Shown here in pieces: positions 34,301 through 46,200 of a DNA stretch of 64,000 nt; position 1 is the first letter of the stretch; each line of letters starts with the position of its first letter. Both the position numbers and the translations under genes were made by a program. Origin of the DNA: Episyrphus balteatus (taxonomy: Eukaryota > Arthropoda > Insecta > Diptera > Syrphidae). The stretch lies in the NCBI RefSeq assembly GCF_945859705.1, contig NC_079136.1, positions 78,306,867-78,370,866 of the forward strand, written 5' to 3'. Under the pieces are notes generated by a model. The model was not told the DNA's origin. It was given only the letters and a program-made list of their open reading frames with translations, and searched no databases.

Positions 34301-37300
34301 TCGAAGTTTAAGTATTGTATGAAAATCGATAAGCATTGATGCATTTATTTCTATGGGAAAGACTATCTCCAAATGTATGTTAAAGTTAAATTTTGTAACT
34401 TAATTCTTTGTACCCGGCGCCAAAGATATAATATGCGTAAGATATATGTAGATTTCAAAGCAATTCAAGATAACACGACTAAATAGAGCAAAAGAATTAG
34501 TCTTTATTCTTAGATCCTAGTAAAAAAAAGAAATGCCAACATATAACATTGAATGAATCAGCAATTGACTATCCGAACAAAACTCATGGTACTGATATCA
34601 GTAAATTAACAAAAATGCACCAGAGTTCTCATAAATACTGTTTATGAAAATTGCCCAATAATTCATAATTACTTAAGTCCAAGAATTCTTTCCGAATTTA
34701 TAACGAAAAGCATAATTTAATTCAATTTATTTAAACTTACACTTTCAATTGAGGCTCTTATCAATCACAGTTCAATGATCTGTTATTATCATTATGTGAT
34801 GAATGATCTGTGCTTAATACATCTGATTTGTGCAAAGACATTCAGCAGGTTTATGTTGCTTTGCAAATGAAGATTGAATTTACAACCTTTTAAAAATGTT
34901 TTTGTAGAATTAAAAACCTATAATAATAATAATAATAAAGTTTATTAGTTCGTTGAACTTTTTAACAAATACAATTTACAAATTTTTAACAATTTTTCAG
35001 TTACGTGTTTTAACGTTCTTGCAAATTTACAACATTTTAACAACCTACAATTTGTTGTCGAGTCCGATGTCCGAACGTCTATGACGAGAAGTCCTTACTG
35101 ATTGATACTCTTCCTCGCAAGTGATATTACCCCTGAAAAAATATTTAGTTTGAGGATTTCAAAAGTTTTTTTTTTTTTAATGTTTTGATAAACATTTGAA
35201 TGAATGAGTTATCCTTATCATGTTTTTCAAAACTAACAAATAGCGAAATTTAAGCTAAAAAATAAATACATTATTCCGGAACGGCCCGGTTCCCACGCAT
35301 GAAATGATATCTTTAAAACATTTTAATTTAATTTTTTATTTCAATTAGAACTGAACTTCGTAAAGTGCCTCACAAAGCTACAGCATATTCCTCCAAGAGA
35401 CAATATCTACATGCCGCTAAAGCCCTTTGCGATGCTTCTGCTACTTGTGACGGACCTTTGAAGGACGTCGAAGGCCTCTCCGACTTTCGAAATGACTTGG
35501 TTACACGCAAGAATCAGCTCTATCTAAAACTGCACGAGGAAATTGTCCAACAATTATACAAACATTCGTCCGGTGAAGTGCTTACAAATTTCCAAAGGCA
35601 AAATTCCGCTCGCAATAGTGCATCCAATTTTACAAGAAATTTCGCTAGACGCTCCACTGATCGAATGGAAGCGAATGCTCGCGTTCGAAAGGCTTTGATC
35701 GATATGGCGCAGGGCTTTGACTTTGAAAAATCAGAAACTATAGATGACACTCATTTGATAGATGCTGACCTCAGTGTGACATATTTCATTTCCATAACAG
35801 TTGAGTGTTTTGGGATGTTAAATCGTGTTCCGGATTCCATTGAGAAAATACGTGTTCAAATTCAATCACATTTGCTGGATGTTGTGCGTAATACAACAAA
35901 TCAAATGATTGCCTTGAATCTGGTGCCCACCGATCGACATCCTTTATTAGCTTTGTTGGAAGTTTTATTCAAGCAGTTCAAGGCCATTGCCAAAACTCAT
36001 GCATTACTTTTAAAGAACTATCTAAGTGTCATACAGAAATACTCGGTATCGGCTAGCCCATATGATTTAAGTGATTTTTGGGCTCAGGCACAATCTGTTG
36101 TAAGTATATTTAGATATTAAATAAATATTTTTAAGAAGTATTTTTTTAATAATTGATACTTATTTTAGTTGCAATTGCTTTTGACCGATTATTTGGATAT
36201 TCAAAATGAATCTGCAGATGAAGCATCGCAGGCAAACTTTAATGAACCAGCAGTTAATGTGAATTCATATTTTGTAAGGAGAAAAACTCAAAGGTAAGTT
36301 AATATTATGTTTTTTTTTATATTTATGAATTAATTTGATTAGAAAAAAGGTATACAAGAAGTCATGACCGTCAGGTGTTAAAATCGTAGAATAAAGTCAA
36401 AATTATATTTTTTTTTGCTTAAAATTTCGACTGAATATGAACCAAAGATAAATTTTCATTATTTCGAAATGAATAGTTAAAGGAAAGGAATAGTTAAATA
36501 GTCTTACAAATCGATGAACACTAGCTGAATGCATGGAAAAGTGTGACTCATCCTCACGTTCCACCTGAGCCTGTTAGCAGTGTGGTATAGATTCATCATG
36601 TCCGATAAACTGGAAAATCAGGAAAAGTCAGGGTTCAGGCTTCAGGGATAATAGGGAATTTCGAAAGCGGTGAGGAATTTTTGTCTGTATCATTTTTTTT
36701 AATTCGCTGGGAAAAGTATTTGAGTTGTGAAAAACAAAATTTTCATATATCATGGTAAACTCCTTGAAGCTGTTAATAAATCTGAAAATTATGTTATTTG
36801 CGTCGATGATAGGGCTAATAGACTTGGCATTTCGTTACTTGAATGAAACGAAAGGCATGGTCGTTATCGAACGGAATACGATTTTGAAAAATACATAAAC
36901 TTCTACAAGGGTCAATGGTACAAGGACAAATGGTAATTTTTCATTAAAAAAAAAAACTCGAGCAAGAGCGGAAAGAGACGGATCCATATGCCATGCAACT
37001 TTTTGATATTAGGGTATAATGTCTTCATGTTCTTCATGGAGCCATGAAGACTGGCCTCGAATGTTTAATCAGGGCCTCTGGTGCTCTGCCTTTTATATGA
37101 TTTTTTTTTTAAATAATTAAATGCACAAATAGCCTAAGTCCAAAAATACAAATTTTCGTTTTATCTATTTATGGAAGAAAGCCAATTGAATTCTGCACGG
37201 CAGTTGATCGTTCACAGTTTTAATTGCAAGACATAAAATTGCTTAGGAATAAACCTAACAATTTTCGAAATTGTGACTGAGACTAGTTCTGCTTTAAGGT

Positions 37301-40300
37301 GATAATTTATTTGCACTTCAACGCGTTGCACATTAACGATTGCACGAAAGGATCTCTACATAATATTAGCGGTTGATCTGTATAATGAGTCCAATTTATT
37401 AGAAATTGAGATTGGTTTTAAGGCCAATTAGTTGATAAAAAAAAAACCTCAAAGGTACAGAAAAAACACATAGTCAAAAATTGTATTGCATTGTACCGAA
37501 AAGTTAATTAAATTTAATTAATAACAATGTACCTATTTAAAGGAAAAAACTTACCAGTTTCTGATGGTATCTAAAAATTCTATCTTTTAACTACTACGGT
37601 TGAAATCATACTAGCTTTGAAACTTATAATTATCAGTAATATGACCATTATGCCACCATGTGGAATTTGTGATCAAATTTGAATTTTTTTCCTCTTTTTG
37701 GTTTTTTGAATAATTAATAAAAATATTATCATTGTTTACAAAGATAAACTAATATTTTATGTTTTATTATTTACGTAACTATGTGTGGACCAGGCAAACT
37801 TGTAATCGAGGGTCAGTACGGAAATGTAGTTTGTACCTTAATACCTTAGATCGTGTGTTTCAGTTGCCTTCAAATTGGGTTAAAATGTGCACCTTGATTA
37901 AATTTTGACACTTGCATGGTGAATAAAAAAGGTTAAAAACTATCCTGCTGTAGAGCAGGCTAAAATTTTAGCCAAGGTGAAATTTTAACCCTAATTTTAA
38001 CGCAATTGACACACGGCCTTAATTTAGAAAAAAAACGCTACCTTTGTCTTCTCCCAATAAAACAAAATTACCAAATTTGTTTACATTTAATACTTATTAA
38101 TTTTTGTTTCCTTTATTTTTTAACAGCAACAAAAGAATTCTCTTTAAATTTGACAAATCATCTCACATTGCACAAAACCAACAATCTGGTTCGTTTAAAG
38201 GACACAGAAGAAATCCATCCAATACATCGAACGATGAGAATCTAGGAGCCTTTAATGGAGCAGAAAAAAGAGAAAAGGTTCTCATCTGTGAACCAGATCA
38301 AACTGTCATCACTAAAGTTTACCTCCCACTTATGGGATACATTCAACAAATTGAAGTTTATATGAAATGTAAACTTGGGTGAGTAATGTAAAGATTCGAT
38401 CTGATTTGTTAACCATAAATTTGTTTTATTTTTATAGGGAACCTTGTAGCCTACATGATTTCATTGCTAATTACATTAAAGAAACATTCCTTGCTAAGGG
38501 TCACTTTAAAAATTTACACTTAACCATAGAATCGCTGTCCAAAAATCAAGATGCTTGGCGTGCAATTGTGATGCCCGAAGAAGTTAAATCACTTAATATC
38601 CCTCGTCCCTTGCTTCAATCTACAGTGATGGTAGAACGGAGATTAACAGAAACCAAAAACCTTATTCAAGATTTGCCATGCTTCTCCGAGGATCTTTTGA
38701 AAATGGTGTGTTCATTGTTGAAGACATATCGAGAAACATGTCAAGCTGCCTATCGTAGTATTGTTCAACCCGATTCAGAAGAAAAGCGAATCTACAGTGT
38801 TGCCTGGTTGAAAGATGAGGACATAAGTCGATTTTTAAAGTAATATCTTGATTTTTAAGTGTTTTATTGAGCTATAAATTTTCAAATTTTTTTTATAGAA
38901 CACTTCCTAATTGGACTGATTTAAAGACTTCAAGTAATCGTGCTAAGCACGCTAAAAAACTACATCGAGGACAATTTGAGCCATCTGAAGAGGAAAGTCC
39001 TATTCAAGTTCAACAACGTAATGTGCGTGAGGCTGAAATGCTAACAAGCAATCTAGGAGAAGGTGGTATAACTCAACAAGAAATTCTTTCCGACATTGGA
39101 GTTCTTAAAGAGCTCGCAATAATGCAAGAGAGTATGGAATGGTTTTCGTGTCGAGTATCTGAATTTGCAAACGAACTAAGACGTCCTATTATGAATGGTC
39201 TTAACCCAACAACTGAATGTTCATCAGTAACAATAAAAGAAGGCACTATTAAAGTCTTGACTAATTTAGCACTAGAATTTGATGAATTGGCTAATACTTG
39301 TCTTTTAGTTCTCCATTTAGAAGTAAGAAATTCAACTTTATACCAATGGTCGATTTTTTAGACTTTGAAATCGAATATTTGAATAAGGTTTACAGAAATC
39401 GTGAACTAGATTTTGATTTATGAAATTTTATTCTAGGTTCGTGTTCAATGTTTTCATTATTTGAGATCAAAGCCAACCGTCAAACCAGACTATGCTACAT
39501 CAAAAGATGATGTTCTCGAACCAGATAGACAAGTTCAAAAACTTACAAAAATTCTAACCGAAATGGATGAGGCTTTTAGTTCAACATTGCACCCTAGGAA
39601 AACAAGAGTAAGTTTTTTTGTTTTAATATACTTACTTGTAAGTTAATATACTTACTTGTAAGTTAAGTAATGTCTTCTTAAAGATAAACAATTGAAGTTG
39701 TGATCTGAAAACAGTCAAACATGACGTTAACAAAAAACTTGATTGTATAAATTATAAATAAAATATCAACACCATTTACTTAATATATACATATATAATA
39801 TAATTAACGTAACAGTTACCATATTTGCTTCAATAACATTTATTTTTTTTTTTGTTTTATTTCAGTATATCTTTGAAGGACTAGCACATTTAGCCGCAAA
39901 AATTCTTATTCAAGCTTCCAATTATTTAGAAAGTATCGATCAAATTATCATTCAACAAATGTGCAGGAACTCACTAGCTCTACAGCAAACTTTGAGCAAC
40001 ATTACTGCATCCAGAGAAGTAGCTCTTGATCAGGCCAAGAACTTTTATGATCTCCTCTGCATGGAACCAGATGTATGTAAACTCTTAAACCATAAAAACT
40101 GTTTTTATAAAATTTTATTTTTCAACAGGACATATTAACCAGTATAATTGAAAAAGGAGCTCAATTTAGTGAAATGCAATACTTGAACGCCCTTCAATTG
40201 TCGTGCAAAGCACGTGGTATTGCAGACTCGAACACGCTTGCTGGTTTCCAGCAAAAACTCTCCGACATTTTAGGTGCTAAACCGCCAACTGGCGTAGTTG

Positions 40301-40305
40301 TATAA
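31346..40305 (+). CDS. Sec8: Exocyst complex component 4 (Sec8), ten coding exons
   Basis: Sec8 is one of eight subunits of the exocyst, which tethers post-Golgi vesicles to the plasma membrane. Exons: 31346-31405, 31682-32019, 35349-36099, 36169-36293, 38127-38378, 38438-38839, 38899-39322, 39437-39607, 39866-40072 and 40129-40305. Every junction keeps frame and the total is exactly 968 codons plus stop, the family size. Seen: a Pro-rich start (MATPPPPTKPPRG), then a conserved N-terminal coiled-coil region with SREKIHSVKENLIACKQLL and RRDELKKLW, the PLKDVEGLSDFRNDL block, RPLLQSTVMVERRL, CQAAYRSIVQ, KDEDISRFLK, TCLLVLHLEVRV and YIFEGLAHLAAKILI. The two longest introns (3.3 kb and 1.8 kb) hold transposon debris; the others are about 60-280 bp. 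AATAAA at 40505-40510 follows. A palindrome sits just upstream of the ATG. Confidence 0.96.
32800..34060 (+). pseudogene. Degenerate non-LTR (jockey/I-like) reverse transcriptase
   Basis: In scattered frames one can read HKKECKGDIANYR (32855-32905), QHGFLKGKTTTTN (about 33212-33250), FPPDFIQWMKSYL (about 33313), QADDMKIFR in the place of the catalytic YADD box (33474-33500), and FYNTFVNPLLEHSSQVWPLY (about 33787-33850). The order matches LINE reverse transcriptases of the jockey/I group. Frameshifts and stops show that it is dead. A MITE at 32977-33195 interrupts it. Confidence 0.7.
32977..33195. mobile_element. MITE nested inside the LINE relic
   Basis: CCCTAGTAACAGACTCGAAT at the left and the complement of CCTTAGTAATAGACCCGAAT at the right; similarity goes on through TTTAGCAAAACTCGATTTGAAC, about 45 bp with few mismatches. 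It separates the DIANYR and QHGFLKGK motifs of the reverse transcriptase, so it came in after the LINE. Confidence 0.75.
34255..34428. mobile_element. TA-flanked MITE with TATCTTTGGCGCCGGGT ends
   Basis: 17-bp exact terminal inverted repeats and TA on both sides (34253-34254, 34429-34430). A related TTTGGCGCCAAA word occurs at about 52250. 174 bp, no coding. Confidence 0.8.
36294..38126 (+). other. 1.8 kb Sec8 intron
   Basis: Contains the TTA-flanked MITE at 37849-38018. At 36830-37060 the GC content is higher and one can read RHGRYRTEYDFEKYINFYKG in one frame, which may be a relic of some coding sequence, but I do not recognise it. Confidence 0.5.
37849..38018. mobile_element. TTA-flanked MITE (GTGTGT-CAATTG-GTTAAA family)
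   Basis: Ends GATCGTGTGTTTCAGTTG and the complement of GGCCGTGTGTCAATTGCGTT, with GGGTTAAAAT further in. TTA on each side (37846-37848, 38019-38021) suits a PIF/Harbinger-type MITE. Partial copies of the same family lie at 48860-49264. Confidence 0.7.
39629..39668 (+). repeat. 20-bp tandem repeat, two units, in a Sec8 intron
   Basis: AATATACTTACTTGTAAGTT is repeated twice in a row shortly after a Sec8 donor. Each unit contains an extra TTGTAAGTT that resembles a splice donor. Confidence 0.75.
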
Positions 40306-40504
40306 TATATTTTTTAAGTTTGTAACTAGAGACATGCCTATTTGTAGCAATTATAACAGTTTATTCCCATTCAAATTGTTAAGTATTCTTATGGCTTATC
40401 AGTCTAGAGCTCTGGCCTTCCGGAGTCTTATCAGTGGTATAGCAAAACTTCTGTCATCAATTGGTATGTCTTTAGTTAGTCTATTTTTTTAAAGCTTTGT
40501 TACA

Positions 40505-40510
40505 AATAAA
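40505..40510 (+). terminator. Poly(A) signal of Sec8
   Basis: AATAAA 200 bp after the stop, in a strongly AT-rich 3' region; further AATAAA-like words follow to about 40770, so alternative ends are possible. Confidence 0.45.
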
Positions 40511-40902
40511 TATAAGAATTATAATATAATAATTATTATTTGATTACTATAGAAAATGTATGTATGTATTTTGGGTAGTTAAATTAAGACTCACGCTAAG
40601 CGCTTAACGCATATAATATTTCACGGTATGTCTATATAATATTATGAAATTGTTGACGATATTCGTATTATTAAAAAAAAAAACAACACCTAAAAAAAGT
40701 ATTGTGTGTGTGTTTTGGCTCCAATTAAAGTATATGTATTGTAAGTTGTTATAATTATAACAAATAAAAAAATATTTATGTATATTTATAAAAATTATAT
40801 AAACGCAGTTGCGAAATTAATAGAAAATACATTAAATATTGCTATTGCTATAAAGACTATGTTTAATTTTGACTATCCATTTAAAAATAAAAAGTCTGTT
40901 TT

Positions 40903-41230
40903 CATGACGATATTGACATAATTGGAAGAACGCAGCTTGATATCAGTAGGGCTTTTGTTAGTTTATAGGTTTATAGTTCAATGAGTGCAAAACCAAGTAT
41001 ATGCTGTTGTCAAAAAGGACACTCAACACCGACGTAATGGGCAAAACGTCATCATGGACAGCCATAACTTCGAGGCAGTAAAGGACTTCGTCTATCAATG
41101 CATCGCTATAAGACTACAAAACCAGCGCTGAAATCAAAATGAGAATTACTTTTGCCATTTGCCAAACTCTGCTACTTTGGTTTGAGAAGGCAATTTACCA
41201 GAAAAGCCCATGAGAATAATAAAATAAATT
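40903..41230 (+). pseudogene. RTE-like LINE reverse-transcriptase relic
   Basis: DDIDIIGRTQLDISRAF (40906-40956) covers the catalytic DD box of RTE/LINE reverse transcriptases. Downstream, in shifted frames, come AKTKYMLLSKRT, NVIMDSHNFEAVKDFVY and EIKMRITFA, in the order typical of the protein's C-terminal part. Stops and frameshifts show a short dead fragment. It lies downstream of Sec8 on the same strand. Confidence 0.7.
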
Positions 41231-41590
41231 TTTACGATAAAATCACTAAAAAATAAAAAAGTAAGAACAAATATATTCTGGCAACACATTCTCCGAATCA
41301 AGTACGACAAGTAAAAACTCTTCGATTCGTATGAAATCGGGTCCCGAGCGGCAAATTTACGTATACCTAAGCCAGACGTTAATTCTAAGCCACTTTTTTC
41401 AAGCGAATCTTTGTAAACTGGTGTTTTAATAAAAAAAAAACATCAAAGATGTTATCGAAAACAGAGAAATAAATTGATATTGCCACATTAAATTAACGAC
41501 AAATAAGCGGCAAACTTCTAAACTTAAAAAAAAATTTTGAAAGTTGGTGTTTCGCTAAGTTGCGTGCTTGTTCCTACCTCCAATGTATAA

Positions 41591-41738
41591 GCCTGGTACA
41601 CAGTTTGAGCTAAATTTTAGCCGAGATAAAATTCCCATACAAGTTATCGATAATTTGTATGGGACTCATTCTAGCTCGGCTAAAATTTTTCGATAATTTG
41701 TATGGGAACTAAAATTTACCTCGATCTGCGTACCAGGC
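41591..41738. mobile_element. MITE with GCCTGGTAC ends and TATAA duplication
   Basis: GCCTGGTACACAG and the complement of CTGCGTACCAGGC form 13-bp ends with one mismatch; TATAA flanks both sides (41586-41590, 41739-41743). The interior has GCTCGGCTAAAATT and GATAATTTGTATGGGA words that repeat and invert. Confidence 0.75.
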
Positions 41739-41979
41739 TATAACCAGGCTATAAAAGTGAAATTTTTCAAACTCAGTTTTTTCGACCACAAAATTCAGAA
41801 ATAATGAAAGCTTATTTTTTTGTATAAAAAAAACAATTTTTGTAGTTTTTTTTATAAACAAATAGCGCTAGAAAGAACTTGGTCAAGTCCAATTCTCTAT
41901 AAGTTTAAGGTCTTAAAAAATTAGGTGTTTGTTTTTTTTTTTATCAAAAGAATGGAAGAACCAAATTCAAGAAATAATA

Positions 41980-42132
41980 GCCCTGTTCCATTGGGAGGTG
42001 GCAAAGTACTAGTAGTAGTTTACTATCGATTTTCAATGGAACGCACTTTCAACGAATTCAACACAAATCGTATCTATTCGGGAAGAAGAGCATGAGTAGA
42101 TGATAGTACTACCACCTCCAATGGAACAGGGC
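41980..42132 (-). mobile_element. GCCCTGTTCC MITE, copy B
   Basis: 153 bp with GCCCTGTTCCATTGG at the left and its complement at the right, flanked by TAATA on both sides (41975-41979, 42133-42137). It is the better preserved copy of the family seen at 8306-8490 and lies in the opposite orientation. Confidence 0.85.
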
Positions 42133-42534
42133 TAATATAGAGCTACATATTTATTGCTCAAACATTTTTTCGAAACTTTCTTTAGTTCCTGAGAAAGAGT
42201 TTCTTAAAGTTCTGGATAATTCACAAATTTCAAATTGACTTGACCCATTATTATTCTAATAATTTATTTATTAATAATAATTATTTATTATTAATAATAA
42301 TAATTTATTCTGAACGCCTCATATTCAAGGTTTTTTTTTTATGAAAATAACCTCATTAGTCGAAACATGTCTTAAATTTTTGCTCAAACTGGGAACGCAT
42401 TACCTTGATCTAGTACAATTTTTTTAAATTGCTCAAATGTGACAGCTATCAGTAGGAAGTGTTGCCGTATGTATAACTTTTATTCAGTTCGAACCAATAA
42501 TTTTTTTTAGAAATTTATTAGGTATGTTTTCAAT

Positions 42535-42770
42535 CATGGTATAAAAAGACAAGGTATGATCATTAGAGCCGCCATCTTACAAAATGGGGTAGTAAGGTTT
42601 TGACGTTTGGCATTTGGCAAAGTCAAAAGCAACAACAATTTCCAAGATAAATTTGTTTACAACAACAATTTCAATGGGCTGGGCTGTCAAAACCTTAAGT
42701 AGCCATAAGTTTTGACAGTTCTCGATACTGAGTTCTTTCTAATGATCATACCTTCTCTTTTTATACCATG
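42535..42770. mobile_element. 236-bp MITE with a 9-bp target duplication
   Basis: CATGGTATAAAAAGA and its complement mark the ends, and similarity continues into AGGTATGATCATTAGA. GTTTTCAAT is duplicated at 42526-42534 and 42771-42779. A 9-bp duplication suits Mutator-like elements, though 8-11 bp are identical, so hAT cannot be excluded. The interior has a CCGCCATCTT segment and TTTTGACG/TTTTGACAG words. Confidence 0.8.
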
Positions 42771-43261
42771 GTTTTCAATCACGAAAGTTTTAACTAACAA
42801 AACATAGTGACTATTTGGGTTGAAATAAGTTCATTTTTATTTTTTTTCTTAAGAAAATTGTACTTCAATATTTAAAAGAAATAGCTAAATCTTTAAGAAC
42901 ATTGTGATTGAAAAAATTGTTTCCAATTGGATTCAATTTAAATTGAGTTAAGATGGCAATCCTAGATTCAACTGTCAAAATGACATCAAATGCAAACAGA
43001 AAATTTTAAAGAAAAAGACAAAGCGTCGTTTTGTGAGAAATAAATAAATAAACTATTAAACTTTTTGCATGATTCCATAAACATATAACTTTTTAGAAAG
43101 TAAACAAAAGCAAATATTTGAAACAATCTCACCATCAGACTATTAATTCCATTCACAAGCTACCCACTTTCCAACAATTTGGAAGCAAGGACAAATTCCA
43201 TAAATTTCACTTCCTCTACCCGAATTTTCAGTGACATTGAAAACTTTTCAATCTGGCGACC

Positions 43262-46200
43262 ATAAAAAGAAAACGAGGACGTCCACGTCGTGTGGAATTG
43301 ACAGATGATTTTGATATACATCTAATTCAAGAATTTGAAAAACGTCCTGATCTCTACGATCGAAATGCACCCAATTTCAAGGATAAAGCATATCATGATG
43401 AATTGTGGGAGGAATTGTCACACTGTTTGGGATACGATGGTAAGTCAATTGACCCTTCTAATAGACAACAAATGTTTGATTTAAATCATCTCTATTTAAA
43501 GTAAGCATTGTCAAAGATCGAATGGTTCAAATTCGAAATAAATACCATGTCGAAAAGAAGAGATTGGAAAATCTTAAAATTGATAATCCAAAAGCTTTTA
43601 CCGAATCCAAATGGCCCTTATATGAACAATTGGCTTTTCTATCGGAACACATTCCAATAAGACGTTCATTTCGAACAATGCGCTGCAGGCGAAAGTACAG
43701 CGAGAGTGAGTATGTGATGAAAAGCGAAGCAGATACAGATGGATCGTAAGAAAAAAATACTTGTAAAATAATTGCTCATTTTACTTATGAATATCTTTTC
43801 TTTTTTTTTTGGTTTAGAGATGCTGACCGGGAAGGAGAATTTGCATACAGGTATGTTAGCACTCTTACTTTTATATTAAGAATCCTTTTTTTTTGTGGAA
43901 TAGTTAACTGTCGAATCATTTTTTTTTTTTAACAAATAGTTTTCTGTAAACTGCTATACTATGCAGACGCGGTTAGTTTGTAAATACCAACTTTAAAAAC
44001 GGGCTGCAATACGTTTTTTCCGTTAAAGTACCTTTTCAATTATACCAGATTTCCCTGCAAGGATTTATTTTCTTCCTCATTGCGTTATGTTATGATCTAC
44101 TTGGCACTAGAGATCTGTCTGTGAGATTCGCCGGGTTACTTCAGTTTATTTGTTATTATTCGGCCCTAGCAAGGTATCCTTCGGAACGGAAAATTCTCCG
44201 ATTTCAAACGAATCATGCTTCGAAGTGTCCTTGCGACACGTAAAAATTTCTTTGAAGTCATGCTGTTCTGATCATTTTCCGGCGCCTAGTACGATGCTCC
44301 ATATAATAAACAGATTCTTCGGCTTCGGCCAAAACTTCGGCCTAAAATGGCCGAAGCCGAAGGTTTGGCCGAATGTTGTTTTTTTGGCCGAATGTTGTTT
44401 TTTTGGCCGAATCCGGCCGAAACAGATGGCCGAAGCCGAAGCTTCGGTCGGACACTAGTTGTTTCTATACTTTTGATATTGCCCAGATAACTGCTTACTA
44501 AATTTTAACTTTTGTTTACTTTTTTTTCCCGATTCATCGGTGGTTTCAACCTAATTCACAAGTTTCTTTTATTTTCCAGCTTAAAGATTTTTCACGACCC
44601 ATTTTCGTATTTACAGTTTAAATACAATTAGATTAAGGGGGCAGTTATAGCTATCATTAAAATTCATAATTGAAACAAATTATTGGAGTGGTTTTTGGCA
44701 AGTCAGTTATAGCTATCTTTGAAAAATTTCTATCAGTGGAAAGCCCTGTCAGTGAAATTAACTATTGCAGGTAGACATTTGAGGTTAGAGTAAATCATTG
44801 AAACAAAAACTGATAGATTAGACCACAAAGAAATTCGAATATTTTCAATGAAACGATTTGCATTCGAAATTTGGAGACGAAAATCACCTGTGGCCTTATT
44901 ATAGAATACGATGTCGATCGATTTGGGAGGCGAATTTGAAGTTTTGTATTATTGTTTTCGCTTTCGACCGTTACGTTTTACCTTCCCATGGATTTACGAC
45001 ACCGTTTTCTTGACGGATTTTTTGTTTCGACCGACGAAAGATATTTTTGCTGGTATTTTTAATGAAATACTTATTTTATTAAATACACTTTCAGTTTTTT
45101 ATTTTTCTAAACATATGTATATTAACATCGTAAATTAATAATAAACAGTTATATTTTTTACAAATTAAAGACACAAAATAAAAATATTTTTTTTCGTGTT
45201 TCCACAGACCAAATCTAATGAAATCGGCCGTCATTTGGCTGGAAAATTGGAAATATTCGCTTTCGAATTCTATAATTAAGATATTCGACGCGAGTCCAAA
45301 GGAAATATTGAATCTTAAACGATCGACTTCGTATTTCATAATCAGGCCACTGTTCATTATGTTTCTGCTGATACCCCATATAACCATTTTGTTTGCTTAA
45401 AATTGCAAACGAAAAATTTCCATGATGCATTTTGTTCGATTACGTTTGCCCCTACACGGCGAACATATTCTGCGAACATCATTTCTTTCCGATTCTCCAA
45501 AGAATAAACATCATGTGTGATAAAGAAGCGCAAGTCGTTACGCTCATGATTTGTTCAAATTTTGTCATGTGCACTCAACGAAGTTCACAGCAAAAATGAA
45601 ATTTGCTCGCGAACATGGCCCTACATGCCGAACATGGAAGCCAACGAACACAAGAAAATCGAAATTTTTCGCCAACAGCGAGCCGTTCGTGAACAAGCCC
45701 CTACACGACGAATATAAAGCGAGCACGACCAAGTTCGGCGAGCATGTTCGTCGTTTAGGGCCAGCTTTATCTTCAGTTCGATTTTTTTTACGAATCCTAA
45801 ACTTGCCCTACAGAACCTACATATCGTCCCGTTTCTGCCTGAACCACGTATCTGCACAGCAAATTTAGCTCAGTTCTTAAAAGAAATATACATTTTGCTC
45901 AAAATTAAAAATATTATTTGAACAAATCCCACAACGGTGGGACGAGCAAGAGCTCATAAAGAACCTTTTAGTGAGCTCCAGGTCAATAAAAACATTTTAT
46001 ATGGTTACAACGTAACCTGCTAAAAAGTTTTTCATACGGATAATTCCATGAAAAAGTGGACACGAATTTTGAACAAATTATGCAGACTTTTTTACTTTTT
46101 CAAATAGCAAATTACTATTTACAAACGGCAACTCATTATGAAAGTTGGAAGAATAGATTCTTTGTTATATTCCCTTAAGGCTAGAAATTAAATTCAAGGA

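Larger units (their letters stand above)
32020..35348 (+). other. 3.3 kb Sec8 intron filled with transposon debris
   Basis: Holds the LINE relic (32800-34060) with a MITE inside it, a TA-flanked MITE (34255-34428) and an (AAT)n microsatellite at about 34921-34938. No Sec8 exon is missing here: the flanking exons join in phase and read MLDQITELRKVP. Confidence 0.7.
40771..43231. other. Intergenic DNA between Sec8 and the MADF gene
   Basis: Besides the RTE relic and three MITEs listed separately, this is AT-rich DNA. The last 300 bp (from about 42950, ACTGTCAAAATGACATC) look like a promoter or leader of the MADF gene, ending in an acceptor-like ATTTTCAG at 43231. Confidence 0.45.

Noticed and set aside
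34921..34938. (AAT)n run as a CRISPR-like or regulatory repeat
   Set aside because: Plain microsatellite; no spacers or conserved unit.
36780..37060. Possible missed Sec8 exon or captured gene
   Set aside because: Flanking Sec8 exons join in phase without it; the readable peptide is unknown and interrupted by stops.
42951..43018. ATG at 42953 opening MAILDSTVKMTSNANRKF, a possible start for the MADF gene
   Set aside because: The frame stops at about 43007 with no donor before the stop that would join the MADF frame in a convincing way.
45091..45430. Several overlapping frames on both strands
   Set aside because: They fall in an inverted-repeat element, and the mirrored frames follow from its palindromic ends.
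45551..45868. 105-residue frame with basic composition
   Set aside because: It lies across a MITE-like repeat with repeated CGAACA words; no domain recognised.
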